Source of the DNA: VRUE01 sp963702575
GTDB lineage: Bacteria > Actinomycetota > Thermoleophilia > Solirubrobacterales > 70-9
NCBI GenBank assembly: GCA_963702575.1
Contig: CAVPCU010000006.1
Coordinates: forward strand, 124,001 to 188,000
DNA length: 64,000 bases
Reading direction: 5' to 3'
Shown here: positions 42,488 through 49,146 of the stretch, piece by piece
How positions within the stretch are numbered: position 1 is the first letter of the stretch
Layout of the letters: every line of letters starts with the position of its first letter
Position numbers and translations under genes: made by a program
The notes under the pieces: model-generated
The model's database searches: none
What the model saw: the letters and a program-made list of their open reading frames with translations, nothing else
What the model was told of the DNA's origin: nothing

Positions 42488-44332
42488 ATGACCCGCAGCG
42501 AGACGCGAACCCTGTTGCTGCCCCTGGCGACCCTCGGGCTGATCGCCGCGGGCGGCGTCCTCGCCCTGGCCGGCGCGGCAACGGCCGCCAATGCGGTCTG
42601 GGCGGCGACCGTGGCGACGATGCTGATTCCGCTGACCGTCTCGATCGCCCGCACCCTCGCCGCCGGCCGGGTCGGCGTCGACGCGATCGCCCTGATCGCG
42701 ATGGCCGGCGCGCTGGCGGTCGGCCAGTACCTGGCCGGCGCGGTGATCGCGCTGATGCTCTCCGGCGGCAACGCGCTCGAGGCGAGGGCCTCGGGGCGCG
42801 CCCGGCGGGAGCTGACCGCCCTGCTCGAGCGGATGCCCACGGTCGCCCACCGCCGTGCCGCGAGCGGTTGGGAGGAGGTGCCGGTGGCCGAGCTCGCGGT
42901 GGGGGACAGGGTGCTGATCAGGGCGGGGGAGCTGGTGCCGGTCGACGGCGCCGTGCTCAGCCCCGAGGCGACGGTCGACGAATCGACGCTGACCGGCGAG
43001 CCGCTGCCGGTGACCCAGGCGCGTGGGGCGATCGTCCGCAGCGGCGCCGCCAACGCCGGCGAGGCCTTCGAGCTGGAGGCGAGCAGGCTCGCCTCCGAGA
43101 GCGCCTACGCCAACATCGTCCGCCTCGTCCGCTCCACCGAGACGCAGCGGGCGCCGTTCGTCCGCCTCGCCGACCGCTACGCGGCGTTCTTCCTGCCGCT
43201 GACGCTGGCGCTCGCCGGGCTCGCCTGGGCGCTCAGCGGCGACCCGGTGCGTGCCGTCGCCGTGCTCGTCGTGGCGACGCCCTGCCCGCTGATCCTCGCC
43301 GCCCCGATAGCGATCGTCTCGGGCGTCTCGCGCGCCGCCCGCGCCGGCGTGATCGTCAAGGGCGGCGGCGCGATCGAGCGGTTGGGCGAGGCGCGCGCGG
43401 TGCTGCTCGACAAGACCGGCACGCTGACCCTCGGCGCGCCCAGCGTGCGCGACGTGGTCGCGTTCGACGACGAGGCGAAGGACGAGGTCCTGCGGCTCGC
43501 CGCCTCGGTCGACCAGCTCTCCGCCCACGTCCTCGCCGAGGCGCTCGTCCACGACGCCGAGCGCCGCGGCCTCGCCCTCGCCGAGCCAGCCGATCCGGTC
43601 GAGCGCCCGGGACAGGGGATGGAGGGAACGGTCGGCGGCCGCCGGGTGGCGGTCGGCAGCGCCGGCTGGCTGCGCTCGCGCGGCATCGACGTCGGCGCCG
43701 CCGCCGGGATCGGCGAGGACGGCGCCGCGGCGGGCATGGCGAAGGTCCTGGTCGGGGTCGACGGGCGGTTGGCCGGGGTGGTGACGATGGCCGACCGGTT
43801 GCGCGAGGACGCGCGCCTGCTGCCGGGCGAGCTGCACCGGGCCGGGATCCGCCGGGTCTCGATGGTGACCGGCGACCGCCGCGACGTCGCCGAGCGGATC
43901 GCCGCCGAGGCCGGGGTCGACGAGGTCCACGCCGAACAGAGCCCCGAGGACAAGCTGGACGTCGTCCGCGGCATGCGCGCCGACCCCGAGCTCGCCCCCG
44001 TGGTGATGGTCGGCGACGGGGTCAACGACGCCCCCGCGCTGGCGCTCGCCGACGTCGGCATCGCGATGAGCGGCCCGGGCGCGACCGTCTCCTCGGAGAC
44101 CGCCGACGCGGTGATCGTCGTCGACCGCATCGACCGGGTGGCGACGGCGATCGCGATCGGCCGCCGCTCCCTCCGCATCGCCCGCCAGAGCGTCGTCTTC
44201 GGAATCGGCCTCAGCGGCGTCGCGATGGCCTTCGCCGCCCTCGGCTACATCCCGCCGCTGGCCGGGGCGCTGCTGCAGGAGGGGATCGACGTCGCGGTCA
44301 TCCTCAACGCCCTCCGCGCCCTCACCGACTGA
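42488..44332 (+). CDS. P1B-type metal-transporting ATPase
   Basis: 614 aa, shorter than usual and without an N-terminal metal-binding domain. Actuator TGEP (VDESTLTGEPLPVTQ), transmembrane metal motif ATPCPLILAAP, phosphorylation DKTGTLT, hinge GDGVNDAPAL, and QEGID in the last helix. The TPC plus QEG-D combination is that described for P1B-5 ATPases (Ni/Fe/Co-related) rather than CPC copper or zinc pumps, so the metal is uncertain. Expected to export metal across the plasma membrane. ATG at 42488. Confidence 0.85.
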   Translation: MTRSETRTLLLPLATLGLIAAGGVLALAGAATAANAVWAATVATMLIPLTVSIARTLAAGRVGVDAIALIAMAGALAVGQYLAGAVIALMLSGGNALEARASGRARRELTALLERMPTVAHRRAASGWEEVPVAELAVGDRVLIRAGELVPVDGAVLSPEATVDESTLTGEPLPVTQARGAIVRSGAANAGEAFELEASRLASESAYANIVRLVRSTETQRAPFVRLADRYAAFFLPLTLALAGLAWALSGDPVRAVAVLVVATPCPLILAAPIAIVSGVSRAARAGVIVKGGGAIERLGEARAVLLDKTGTLTLGAPSVRDVVAFDDEAKDEVLRLAASVDQLSAHVLAEALVHDAERRGLALAEPADPVERPGQGMEGTVGGRRVAVGSAGWLRSRGIDVGAAAGIGEDGAAAGMAKVLVGVDGRLAGVVTMADRLREDARLLPGELHRAGIRRVSMVTGDRRDVAERIAAEAGVDEVHAEQSPEDKLDVVRGMRADPELAPVVMVGDGVNDAPALALADVGIAMSGPGATVSSETADAVIVVDRIDRVATAIAIGRRSLRIARQSVVFGIGLSGVAMAFAALGYIPPLAGALLQEGIDVAVILNALRALTD

Positions 44333-44343
44333 ACCCACCGGGG

Positions 44344-44349
44344 TAGGGT
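44344..44349 (+). promoter_or_regulatory. Leaderless -10 element (TAGGGT)
   Basis: TAGGGT lies 6 nt before the ATG at 44356. Confidence 0.55.
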
Positions 44350-44355
44350 GGGCCG

Positions 44356-45399
44356 ATGCGGATCAGGGCCGTGCCGGACGGGTTGATCGAGCGCATCGGC
44401 CTGCTTACCAACCGCGTGCCGACGCCGATCGGCGAGGCGATGTTCGGCATGCCGGTCGCCCGCGCGCTGCAGGTGGCGCAGAGCACCGGGATGCTCGCCG
44501 CCCTCGCCGAGGACGCGCGCGAGCCCGACGAGCTGGCCGAGCACCTCGGCCTGCAGCCGGCGCCGACCCGGCTGGTGCTCGACGCGGTCGCCTCGCTCGG
44601 CCACCTCTCCCAGCGCCCCGACGGCCGCTACGAGATGACCGCCCGCGCCCGCCGCTGGCTCGACCCCGGCTCGGAGACCTACGTCGGCGACTTCCTCGCC
44701 GACACCGGCAGCTACTGGCGCTGGTACGAGGGGCTCGAGGACCTCGTCCGCACCGGCCGCCACGTCGAGCTGCACCAGCTGCCGCCCGAGGATCCCTACT
44801 GGGCCTCCTACATCCGCGGCCAGTACCAGCTCGCCCGCCTCTCCAGCGCCGAGGTCGCGAAGGCGGTGCCGCTCGCCCGCGGCGCCCACACGCTGCTCGA
44901 CGTCGCCGGCGCCCACGGCGAGTTCTCGATGGCGCTCTGCCGCCGCCACGAGGGGCTGAAGGCGACTGTCGCCGACCTCCCGGGGAGCGCCCGGATCGGG
45001 CGCGGGATCGTCGCCGAGGCGGGGATGGAGGATCGCGTCCGCCACCTCGAGGGCGACATGTTCGAGCTCGACTTCGACGGCCACTACGACGGCGCCCTCG
45101 CCTTCAACATCGTCCACCACCTCTCGCCCGAGCAGGTCAGGGCGCTCTTCGCCCGCATCCGTGCCGTGCTGCGACCGGGGGCGCCGCTCTGCGTGCTCGA
45201 CCTCTACCGCCGGCCCGAGGGCAGCGCGCCCGATTCCGCGGCGCTGCTCGGCCTCTTCTTCCAGCTCACCTCCGGCGCCGACCTCTACTCGGCGGAGCAG
45301 CTCTCCGCCTGGCTCGCCGAGTCCGGCTACGGCAAGGCCGAGAAGGTCACCTTTCGCACCCTGCCGAACCTGGCGATGATGGTCGCCAAAGCCGCCTGA
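44356..45399 (+). CDS. O-methyltransferase (acetylserotonin/caffeate-type family)
   Basis: 347 aa. N-terminal winged-helix dimerisation domain (LQVAQSTGMLAALAE, EHLGLQPAPTRLVLDAVASL) and a C-terminal SAM-binding domain with LLDVAGAHGEFSMALCRRH and GALAFNIVHHLSPEQVRALF. Such enzymes methylate small aromatic or polyketide hydroxyls. The acceptor is unknown; no biosynthetic cluster surrounds it. Confidence 0.85.
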   Translation: MRIRAVPDGLIERIGLLTNRVPTPIGEAMFGMPVARALQVAQSTGMLAALAEDAREPDELAEHLGLQPAPTRLVLDAVASLGHLSQRPDGRYEMTARARRWLDPGSETYVGDFLADTGSYWRWYEGLEDLVRTGRHVELHQLPPEDPYWASYIRGQYQLARLSSAEVAKAVPLARGAHTLLDVAGAHGEFSMALCRRHEGLKATVADLPGSARIGRGIVAEAGMEDRVRHLEGDMFELDFDGHYDGALAFNIVHHLSPEQVRALFARIRAVLRPGAPLCVLDLYRRPEGSAPDSAALLGLFFQLTSGADLYSAEQLSAWLAESGYGKAEKVTFRTLPNLAMMVAKAA

Positions 45400-45441
45400 G
45401 CTGCAAGATCTGCTCCCGTGTGATGCCGGTCACGTTTCGGG

Positions 45442-45468
45442 GCGCGGAACCCCGCCACGGTTCCGCGC
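45442..45468 (+). promoter_or_regulatory. Perfect 10-bp hairpin abutting a TTG start
   Basis: GCGCGGAACC and GGTTCCGCGC flank a 7-nt loop; the second arm ends at the base before the TTG start at 45469. It could block ribosome access or act as an attenuator, or serve as terminator of the methyltransferase gene (stop at 45399). No T tract follows. Confidence 0.45.
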
Positions 45469-45873
45469 TTGCTCACAAAACACACATATTTCGCCTCTGT
45501 CCTCCTGATCGGCCTGGTGCCGCTGACCAGCCCGAGCGCGAGCCTCGAGCGGACGGTCCACGTCAGCCTGAAGCGCATCCACGCGCAACAGCGGGCCGAC
45601 GCCCGCCGCGAACGCCGCGAAGCTTTCGCCACTCTGCCCGGCGGTGTATCCCGGTCCACGCTCGACGCGATCGGCGCCTGCGAGTCGGGCGGCGACCCGA
45701 CCGCGGTCTCCGCCGACGGCACCTACCGCGGCAAGTACCAGTTCGACTACGGCACCTGGGAATCGGTCGGCGGCAGCGGAGATCCCGCTGCCGCGTCTGT
45801 GGCTGAGCAGGACTACCGCGCAGCGCTGCTCTACTCGCGGTCGGGCTCCAGTCCCTGGCCGGTCTGCGGCTGA
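45469..45873 (+). CDS. Secreted transglycosylase-type (Rpf-like) protein
   Basis: 134 aa. Signal peptide (LTKHTYFASVLLIGLVPLTS, likely cleaved near SPSA|S), a short basic helix, then a transglycosylase-like domain: LDAIGACESGGDPTAVSADG with the catalytic Glu, YRGKYQFDYGTWESVGGSGD and AEQDYRAALLYSRSGSSPWP followed by VCG. This is the resuscitation-promoting-factor/lysozyme-like fold that cleaves peptidoglycan. The start TTG at 45469 is unusual but gives a complete signal peptide and sits directly after a strong hairpin. Confidence 0.85.
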   Translation: MLTKHTYFASVLLIGLVPLTSPSASLERTVHVSLKRIHAQQRADARRERREAFATLPGGVSRSTLDAIGACESGGDPTAVSADGTYRGKYQFDYGTWESVGGSGDPAAASVAEQDYRAALLYSRSGSSPWPVCG

Positions 45874-45888
45874 GGAGGAGATCGCTGA

Positions 45889-45991
45889 GAGGGGTCGGGT
45901 GTCCCTCCCACGGAGGCTTGGCGACCGCGCCCCGAATCGCCAGCCGGCTCTGCTGCGCGACGGCCTCCGGGGGAGGGACACCCGACCCCTC
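45889..45991. repeat. 29-bp inverted repeat (large hairpin)
   Basis: Arms at 45889-45917 and 45963-45991 are reverse complements with a single mismatch; the 45-nt loop contains a second 6-bp stem (TGGCGA/TCGCCA). It starts 16 nt after the transglycosylase stop and ends 4 nt before the -10 of the HD gene. It could be a strong terminator/insulator or a structured RNA. No copy was noticed elsewhere in the window. Confidence 0.7.
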
Positions 45992-45994
45992 CCC

Positions 45995-46000
45995 TACGAT
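45995..46000 (+). promoter_or_regulatory. Leaderless -10 element (TACGAT)
   Basis: TACGAT lies 7 nt before the ATG at 46008. Confidence 0.55.
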
Positions 46001-46007
46001 CCGCTCA

Positions 46008-46859
46008 ATGAGCAGCGAGGAGGCGGTGCCCACTCCCGATCCGCAGGGCCCGAGCAGGAAGCCGCCGGCCGAGGCTATAGCTGAAGCGCAAGTGCGGGCG
46101 CCGACGCGGGGCAATCGCAAGCTGGACGAATTCCTGGCGGCGGCGAACGAGGACGAGCAGGTGCGGGCCTGGTGGTACATGACGCAGGTCCATGCCGAAC
46201 GGCTGGGGATGTCGGACCACTCCTGGGTGCACATGCAGATCGTGCTCAACATCGCCCTGCGCCTGTTGCGGCTGCTGGTCAAGGCGGGCGTCGAGCCGGC
46301 GGTCGTCGCCGACCACGGGATGTCGGCCCGCGACGCCGAGGTCGTCGTCGCCGGCGGCGCCCTGCTGCACGACGTCGGCATGTCGATCCACCGCGCCGAC
46401 CACGAGGCCTACAGCCTCTTCCTCGCCGCTGGCGCGCTCGACCGCCTGCTCGCCGGCCCCTACCGCGAGCCGAAGCGGACGATCGTCGCCTCCGAGATCC
46501 TGCACGCGATCATCGGCCACCGCCGCCGCGGCGAGCCCTACACGCTGGAGGCGGGCGTCGTCCGCGTCGCCGACGCGCTCGACATGGCGCAGGGCCGCAC
46601 CCGCATCCCGCTCGAGGCCGGCCATGAGGGGATCCACTCGATCTCGGCCGCGGCGGTCGACGAGGTGCGGATCGAGGCGGGCGAGGAGCGGCCCGTGCGG
46701 ATCGAGATCGAGCTCAACAACTCGGCCGGGATCTTCCAGGTCGACGACCTGCTCGCGACCAAGATCCGCGGCACGCCGCTGGAGGGCAGGGTCGAGGTCG
46801 TTGCCAAGATCGAGGGCGAGACCGAGAAGCGCCTGTTGAGCGGCTTCAGGCTCGACTGA
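46008..46859 (+). CDS. HD-domain phosphohydrolase-like protein
   Basis: 283 aa. HD pattern: HSWVHMQIVLNIALRLLRLL, then GGALLHDVGMSIHRADHE with the His-Asp pair, an ILHAIIGHRRRGE histidine and VRVADALDMAQGR as the last aspartate. The C-terminal 90 residues form a beta-rich domain (VRIEIELNNSAGIFQVDDLL). HD proteins hydrolyse nucleotides or other phosphoesters; the substrate is unknown. ATG at 46008 is fixed by the TACGAT element; the extra upstream frame would run through the 29-bp inverted repeat. Confidence 0.8.
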   Translation: MSSEEAVPTPDPQGPSRKPPAEAIAEAQVRAPTRGNRKLDEFLAAANEDEQVRAWWYMTQVHAERLGMSDHSWVHMQIVLNIALRLLRLLVKAGVEPAVVADHGMSARDAEVVVAGGALLHDVGMSIHRADHEAYSLFLAAGALDRLLAGPYREPKRTIVASEILHAIIGHRRRGEPYTLEAGVVRVADALDMAQGRTRIPLEAGHEGIHSISAAAVDEVRIEAGEERPVRIEIELNNSAGIFQVDDLLATKIRGTPLEGRVEVVAKIEGETEKRLLSGFRLD

Positions 46860-46862
46860 CGG

Positions 46863-47066
46863 TCAGCCGTAGCGCTCTAGGTCGTACTTGCGCGCTTCCT
46901 TGCGCTTCTCAAGCCGGCCCTGGATCAGCGAGAGGACGATGACGAGGATCGCGAAGAAGGCGATCACGCCGAAGCAGAAGAACGTCACCGTCTTGTCCGT
47001 GGTCGGCCCGGCAAGGCCGACGCCGTTGTCGGCGAGGACGAGCGGGACGGAGAGGAGCGCGTTCAC
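46863..47066 (-). CDS. Small membrane protein
   Basis: 67 aa. N-terminal hydrophobic segment (ALLSVPLVLADNGVGLAG), one strong TM helix (FFCFGVIAFFAILVIVLSLI) and a charged tail RLEKRKEARKYDLERYG. GTG at 47066 lies 7 nt behind TAGATT; the longer in-frame TTG at 47099 would read through both divergent promoters. Tail-to-tail with the HD gene, divergent from uppP. Function unknown. Confidence 0.65.
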   Translation of the reverse strand: MNALLSVPLVLADNGVGLAGPTTDKTVTFFCFGVIAFFAILVIVLSLIQGRLEKRKEARKYDLERYG

Positions 47067-47073
47067 GCCGGGC

Positions 47074-47079
47074 AATCTA
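47074..47079 (-). promoter_or_regulatory. Leaderless -10 element (TAGATT)
   Basis: TAGATT on the minus strand, 7 nt before the GTG at 47066. Only 4 bp separate it from the divergent uppP -10. Confidence 0.55.
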
Positions 47080-47083
47080 GCAC

Positions 47084-47089
47084 TAGGAT
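47084..47089 (+). promoter_or_regulatory. Leaderless -10 element (TAGGAT)
   Basis: TAGGAT lies 9 nt before the ATG at 47099 of uppP. Confidence 0.5.
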
Positions 47090-47098
47090 GCGCCGCCA

Positions 47099-47941
47099 AT
47101 GTCCGAGCTAGAGGCCCTGCTGCTGGGCATTGTCCAAGGGCTGACCGAGTTCCTGCCGATCTCCTCCTCGGGCCACCTGATCATCGTCCCGTGGCTGCAG
47201 GACTACACCTTCCTGCTCGAACACGAACACTTCAACAAGACCTTCGACGTCGCCCTGCACGTCGGCACGCTCGCCGCCGCGATCGGCTACTTCCGCCACG
47301 AGGTGGTCAACCTGGTCCGCGCCTTCCTCGAGGCCGTGCGGCAGCGCTCGATCGAGACGCCGGTGCAGCGGCTCTCGGTGGCGATCGCCGTCGGCACGGT
47401 TCCGGCGGCGCTGGCCGGGGGGATCGGCGCCAGCTTCTTCGAAGAAACCCTGGGCGAGCCGTGGATGATCGCGATCCAGCTGATCGTCTTCGGCGCCCTG
47501 CTGCTCTGGGCCGACCGGCTGCCGCAGCGCAAGTCGCTCGAGGGCTCGACCGTGAGGGACGGCTTCTGGATCGGCATGGCCCAGATCCTCGCCCTCGCGC
47601 CCGGCACCTCGCGCTCGGGGATCACGATCACGGCCGGCCGCTACCTCGGCCTCGACCGCGATGCCGCCGCCCGCTTCTCCTTCCTCCTGCTGATCCCGGT
47701 GGTCGCCGGCGCCGCCATCTACAAGGGCGCCAGCGCGGCCCACGAAGGCCTGCCGAGCGGCGTCGTCGGGCCGATGATCGTCGGCACCCTCGCCGCCGCC
47801 GTCTCCGGCTACCTGGCGATCGCCTTCCTCCTCCGCCTCCTCCGCACCACCTCCTACGCCCCCTTCGTCTACTACCGCTACGCCGTGGGCGTGGCAATCC
47901 TTCTCATCATCGCCACCGGCCTCCGTCCCGCCACCTTCTGA
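47099..47941 (+). CDS. uppP: Undecaprenyl-diphosphatase
   Basis: 280 aa, polytopic. BacA/UppP motifs: IVQGLTEFLPISSSGHLIIV and ALAPGTSRSGITITAGRYLG. It dephosphorylates undecaprenyl pyrophosphate, recycling the lipid carrier for cell-wall synthesis. The first helix begins at the ATG at 47099. Single gene with a hairpin 18 nt after its stop. Confidence 0.93.
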   Translation: MSELEALLLGIVQGLTEFLPISSSGHLIIVPWLQDYTFLLEHEHFNKTFDVALHVGTLAAAIGYFRHEVVNLVRAFLEAVRQRSIETPVQRLSVAIAVGTVPAALAGGIGASFFEETLGEPWMIAIQLIVFGALLLWADRLPQRKSLEGSTVRDGFWIGMAQILALAPGTSRSGITITAGRYLGLDRDAAARFSFLLLIPVVAGAAIYKGASAAHEGLPSGVVGPMIVGTLAAAVSGYLAIAFLLRLLRTTSYAPFVYYRYAVGVAILLIIATGLRPATF

Positions 47942-47958
47942 GGCCCCCCGGAAATGCA

Positions 47959-47983
47959 AACGGCCCGGGGCAGGCGGGCCGTT
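47959..47983 (+). terminator. Hairpin terminator after uppP
   Basis: AACGGCCCG-N7-CGGGCCGTT, a perfect 9-bp stem 18 nt after the uppP stop. No T tract, as is common in high-GC actinobacteria. Confidence 0.6.
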
Positions 47984-48107
47984 CGCGACGAGAGAGGAGT
48001 CTCGTGAGGACCTAATGATGCCGGCCGTTTGCCGGCCGGCGGTGAACATCCCGATAAGCTTCGAGGCGTCACATTTGGCGGTATTCCGCAATTTCGGCAT
48101 TTTCTCT

Positions 48108-48124
48108 TGTGAATATCCTGTGAA
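48108..48124 (-). promoter_or_regulatory. Possible inverted-orientation PHO-box pair
   Basis: TGTGAA occurs at 48108 and 48119, exactly 11 bp apart; on the minus strand this reads TTCACA-N5-TTCACA. It lies about 100 nt upstream of the phosphate-type regulator gene. A CCCGTCG/CGACGGG hairpin (48138-48154) and a TACAAT -10 (48164-48169) follow. Confidence 0.4.
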
Positions 48125-48163
48125 AGCAGGGATTTTTCCCGTCGATCCGACGGGGCGCCTGCA

Positions 48164-48169
48164 TACAAT
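48164..48169 (+). promoter_or_regulatory. Candidate -10 (TACAAT) of the response-regulator gene
   Basis: TACAAT preceded by GCA, about 55 nt before the TTG at 48224. The 282 nt between uppP and this gene otherwise hold only the terminator hairpin, the TGTGAA pair and a 7-bp hairpin. Confidence 0.4.
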
Positions 48170-48223
48170 GCGGGCGTCGCACAGGCAGGGCGCGCCTGAC
48201 ATCCGATTCGGCGCCCGCCCAAC

Positions 48224-49009
48224 TTGAACCAACAGCAGACCATCAGGCTCGCGGTAATCGACGACGACAGCGGCTTCGTCACAGTGCTCGCAAAGCGCAC
48301 CGAGGCGGCCGGCTGGCAGCAGCGGACGCTGGCCGGGCCGATCCCGCCGGAGGAACTGGTGGCGATGAAGCTGAACGCGCTGCTGGTCGACCCCTCGGTC
48401 CTCGGCGAGGACGCCTGGGGCTACCTCGAGCGGATCTGCGGGATGATGCCCGAGCTCGGCGTGATCGTCTGCGCCGGCCGCTCGACCGTCGCCCAGCGGG
48501 TGCGCGGGCTGCGGCTCGGAATCGACGACTGGATCAGCAAGCCCTGCCATCCCGAAGAGGCGATCGCCCGGATCGAAGCGGTCTCGCGCCGCCGCCGCCG
48601 CTCCCGCCCGCAGGCCGAAGCCGGCCCGGTCGTCGCCGGCGAGCTGGAGATCCGCTCCGATCGCTTTCAGGCCTTCGTCGCCGGCAACAGCCTCGACCTG
48701 ACCCGGCGCGAGTTCGAGCTGCTCCAGCTGCTCGCCGACGCCAGCGGCCAGGTGCTCGAGCGCGAGGCGATCTACCAGCGGGTCTGGGGCTACGCGATGG
48801 CTCACGGCGACCGCTCGGTCGACGTCTTCATCCGCAAGCTGCGCCAGAAGCTGGAGAAGGCATCGCCCAACTGGAGCTACATCCACACCCACTTCGGCGT
48901 CGGCTACCGCTTCGACCCCGAGCCCGCCGCGGGCAGCGAGTTCCCGGCCGCGGCCCCGCTCGCCGCGGCCCCGCCGATCGCCGCCGAGCGCGAACTCGCG
49001 GCGTCGTAA
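48224..49009 (+). CDS. OmpR/PhoB-type response regulator with atypical receiver
   Basis: 261 aa. The receiver has the acidic pair (AVIDDDSGF), the phospho-acceptor Asp (NALLVDPSV) and Lys (WISKPCHPEE). The conserved switch Thr/Ser is Ala (VIVCAGRS) and the LPxMDG loop is replaced. The C-terminal winged helix is canonical (DLTRREFELLQLLADASGQV, ERVW-type QRVWGYAM, SVDVFIRKLRQKLE, GVGYRF). TTG at 48224 is the likely start. No histidine kinase gene is adjacent. Its place before pstS-pstC-pstA-pstB-phoU implies a phosphate regulator, but the receiver may respond unusually. Confidence 0.8.
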   Translation: MNQQQTIRLAVIDDDSGFVTVLAKRTEAAGWQQRTLAGPIPPEELVAMKLNALLVDPSVLGEDAWGYLERICGMMPELGVIVCAGRSTVAQRVRGLRLGIDDWISKPCHPEEAIARIEAVSRRRRRSRPQAEAGPVVAGELEIRSDRFQAFVAGNSLDLTRREFELLQLLADASGQVLEREAIYQRVWGYAMAHGDRSVDVFIRKLRQKLEKASPNWSYIHTHFGVGYRFDPEPAAGSEFPAAAPLAAAPPIAAERELAAS

Positions 49010-49025
49010 GTCGCGACACATCTCT

Positions 49026-49042
49026 TTTACATATTTTTCACA
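49026..49042 (+). promoter_or_regulatory. PHO-box-like pair upstream of pstS
   Basis: TTTACA at 49026 and TTCACA at 49037, 11 bp apart, in an AT-rich patch about 105 nt before the pstS start. A 12-bp palindrome GGCCGTACGGCC (49045-49056) and a GGGCCC-flanked 5' UTR hairpin (49073-49097) follow. Confidence 0.5.
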
Positions 49043-49146
49043 CAGGCCGTACGGCCGGATAACAAGCTGGTTCGGGCCCGCTGAGACGATGGGCCCGTGA
49101 AGCGGCCCGCGGGTCGCCAATTGCGCCCAACTACAAAGGAGTCTCC

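Noticed and set aside
42488..44332. Copper-transporting CopA identity
   Set aside because: CopA has CPC and usually N-terminal CxxC domains; here the motif is TPC and no such domain exists.
45421..45468. c-di-AMP (ydaO) riboswitch before the Rpf-like gene
   Set aside because: Such riboswitches are common before cell-wall hydrolase genes, but only one simple hairpin is present and the conserved core sequences are absent.
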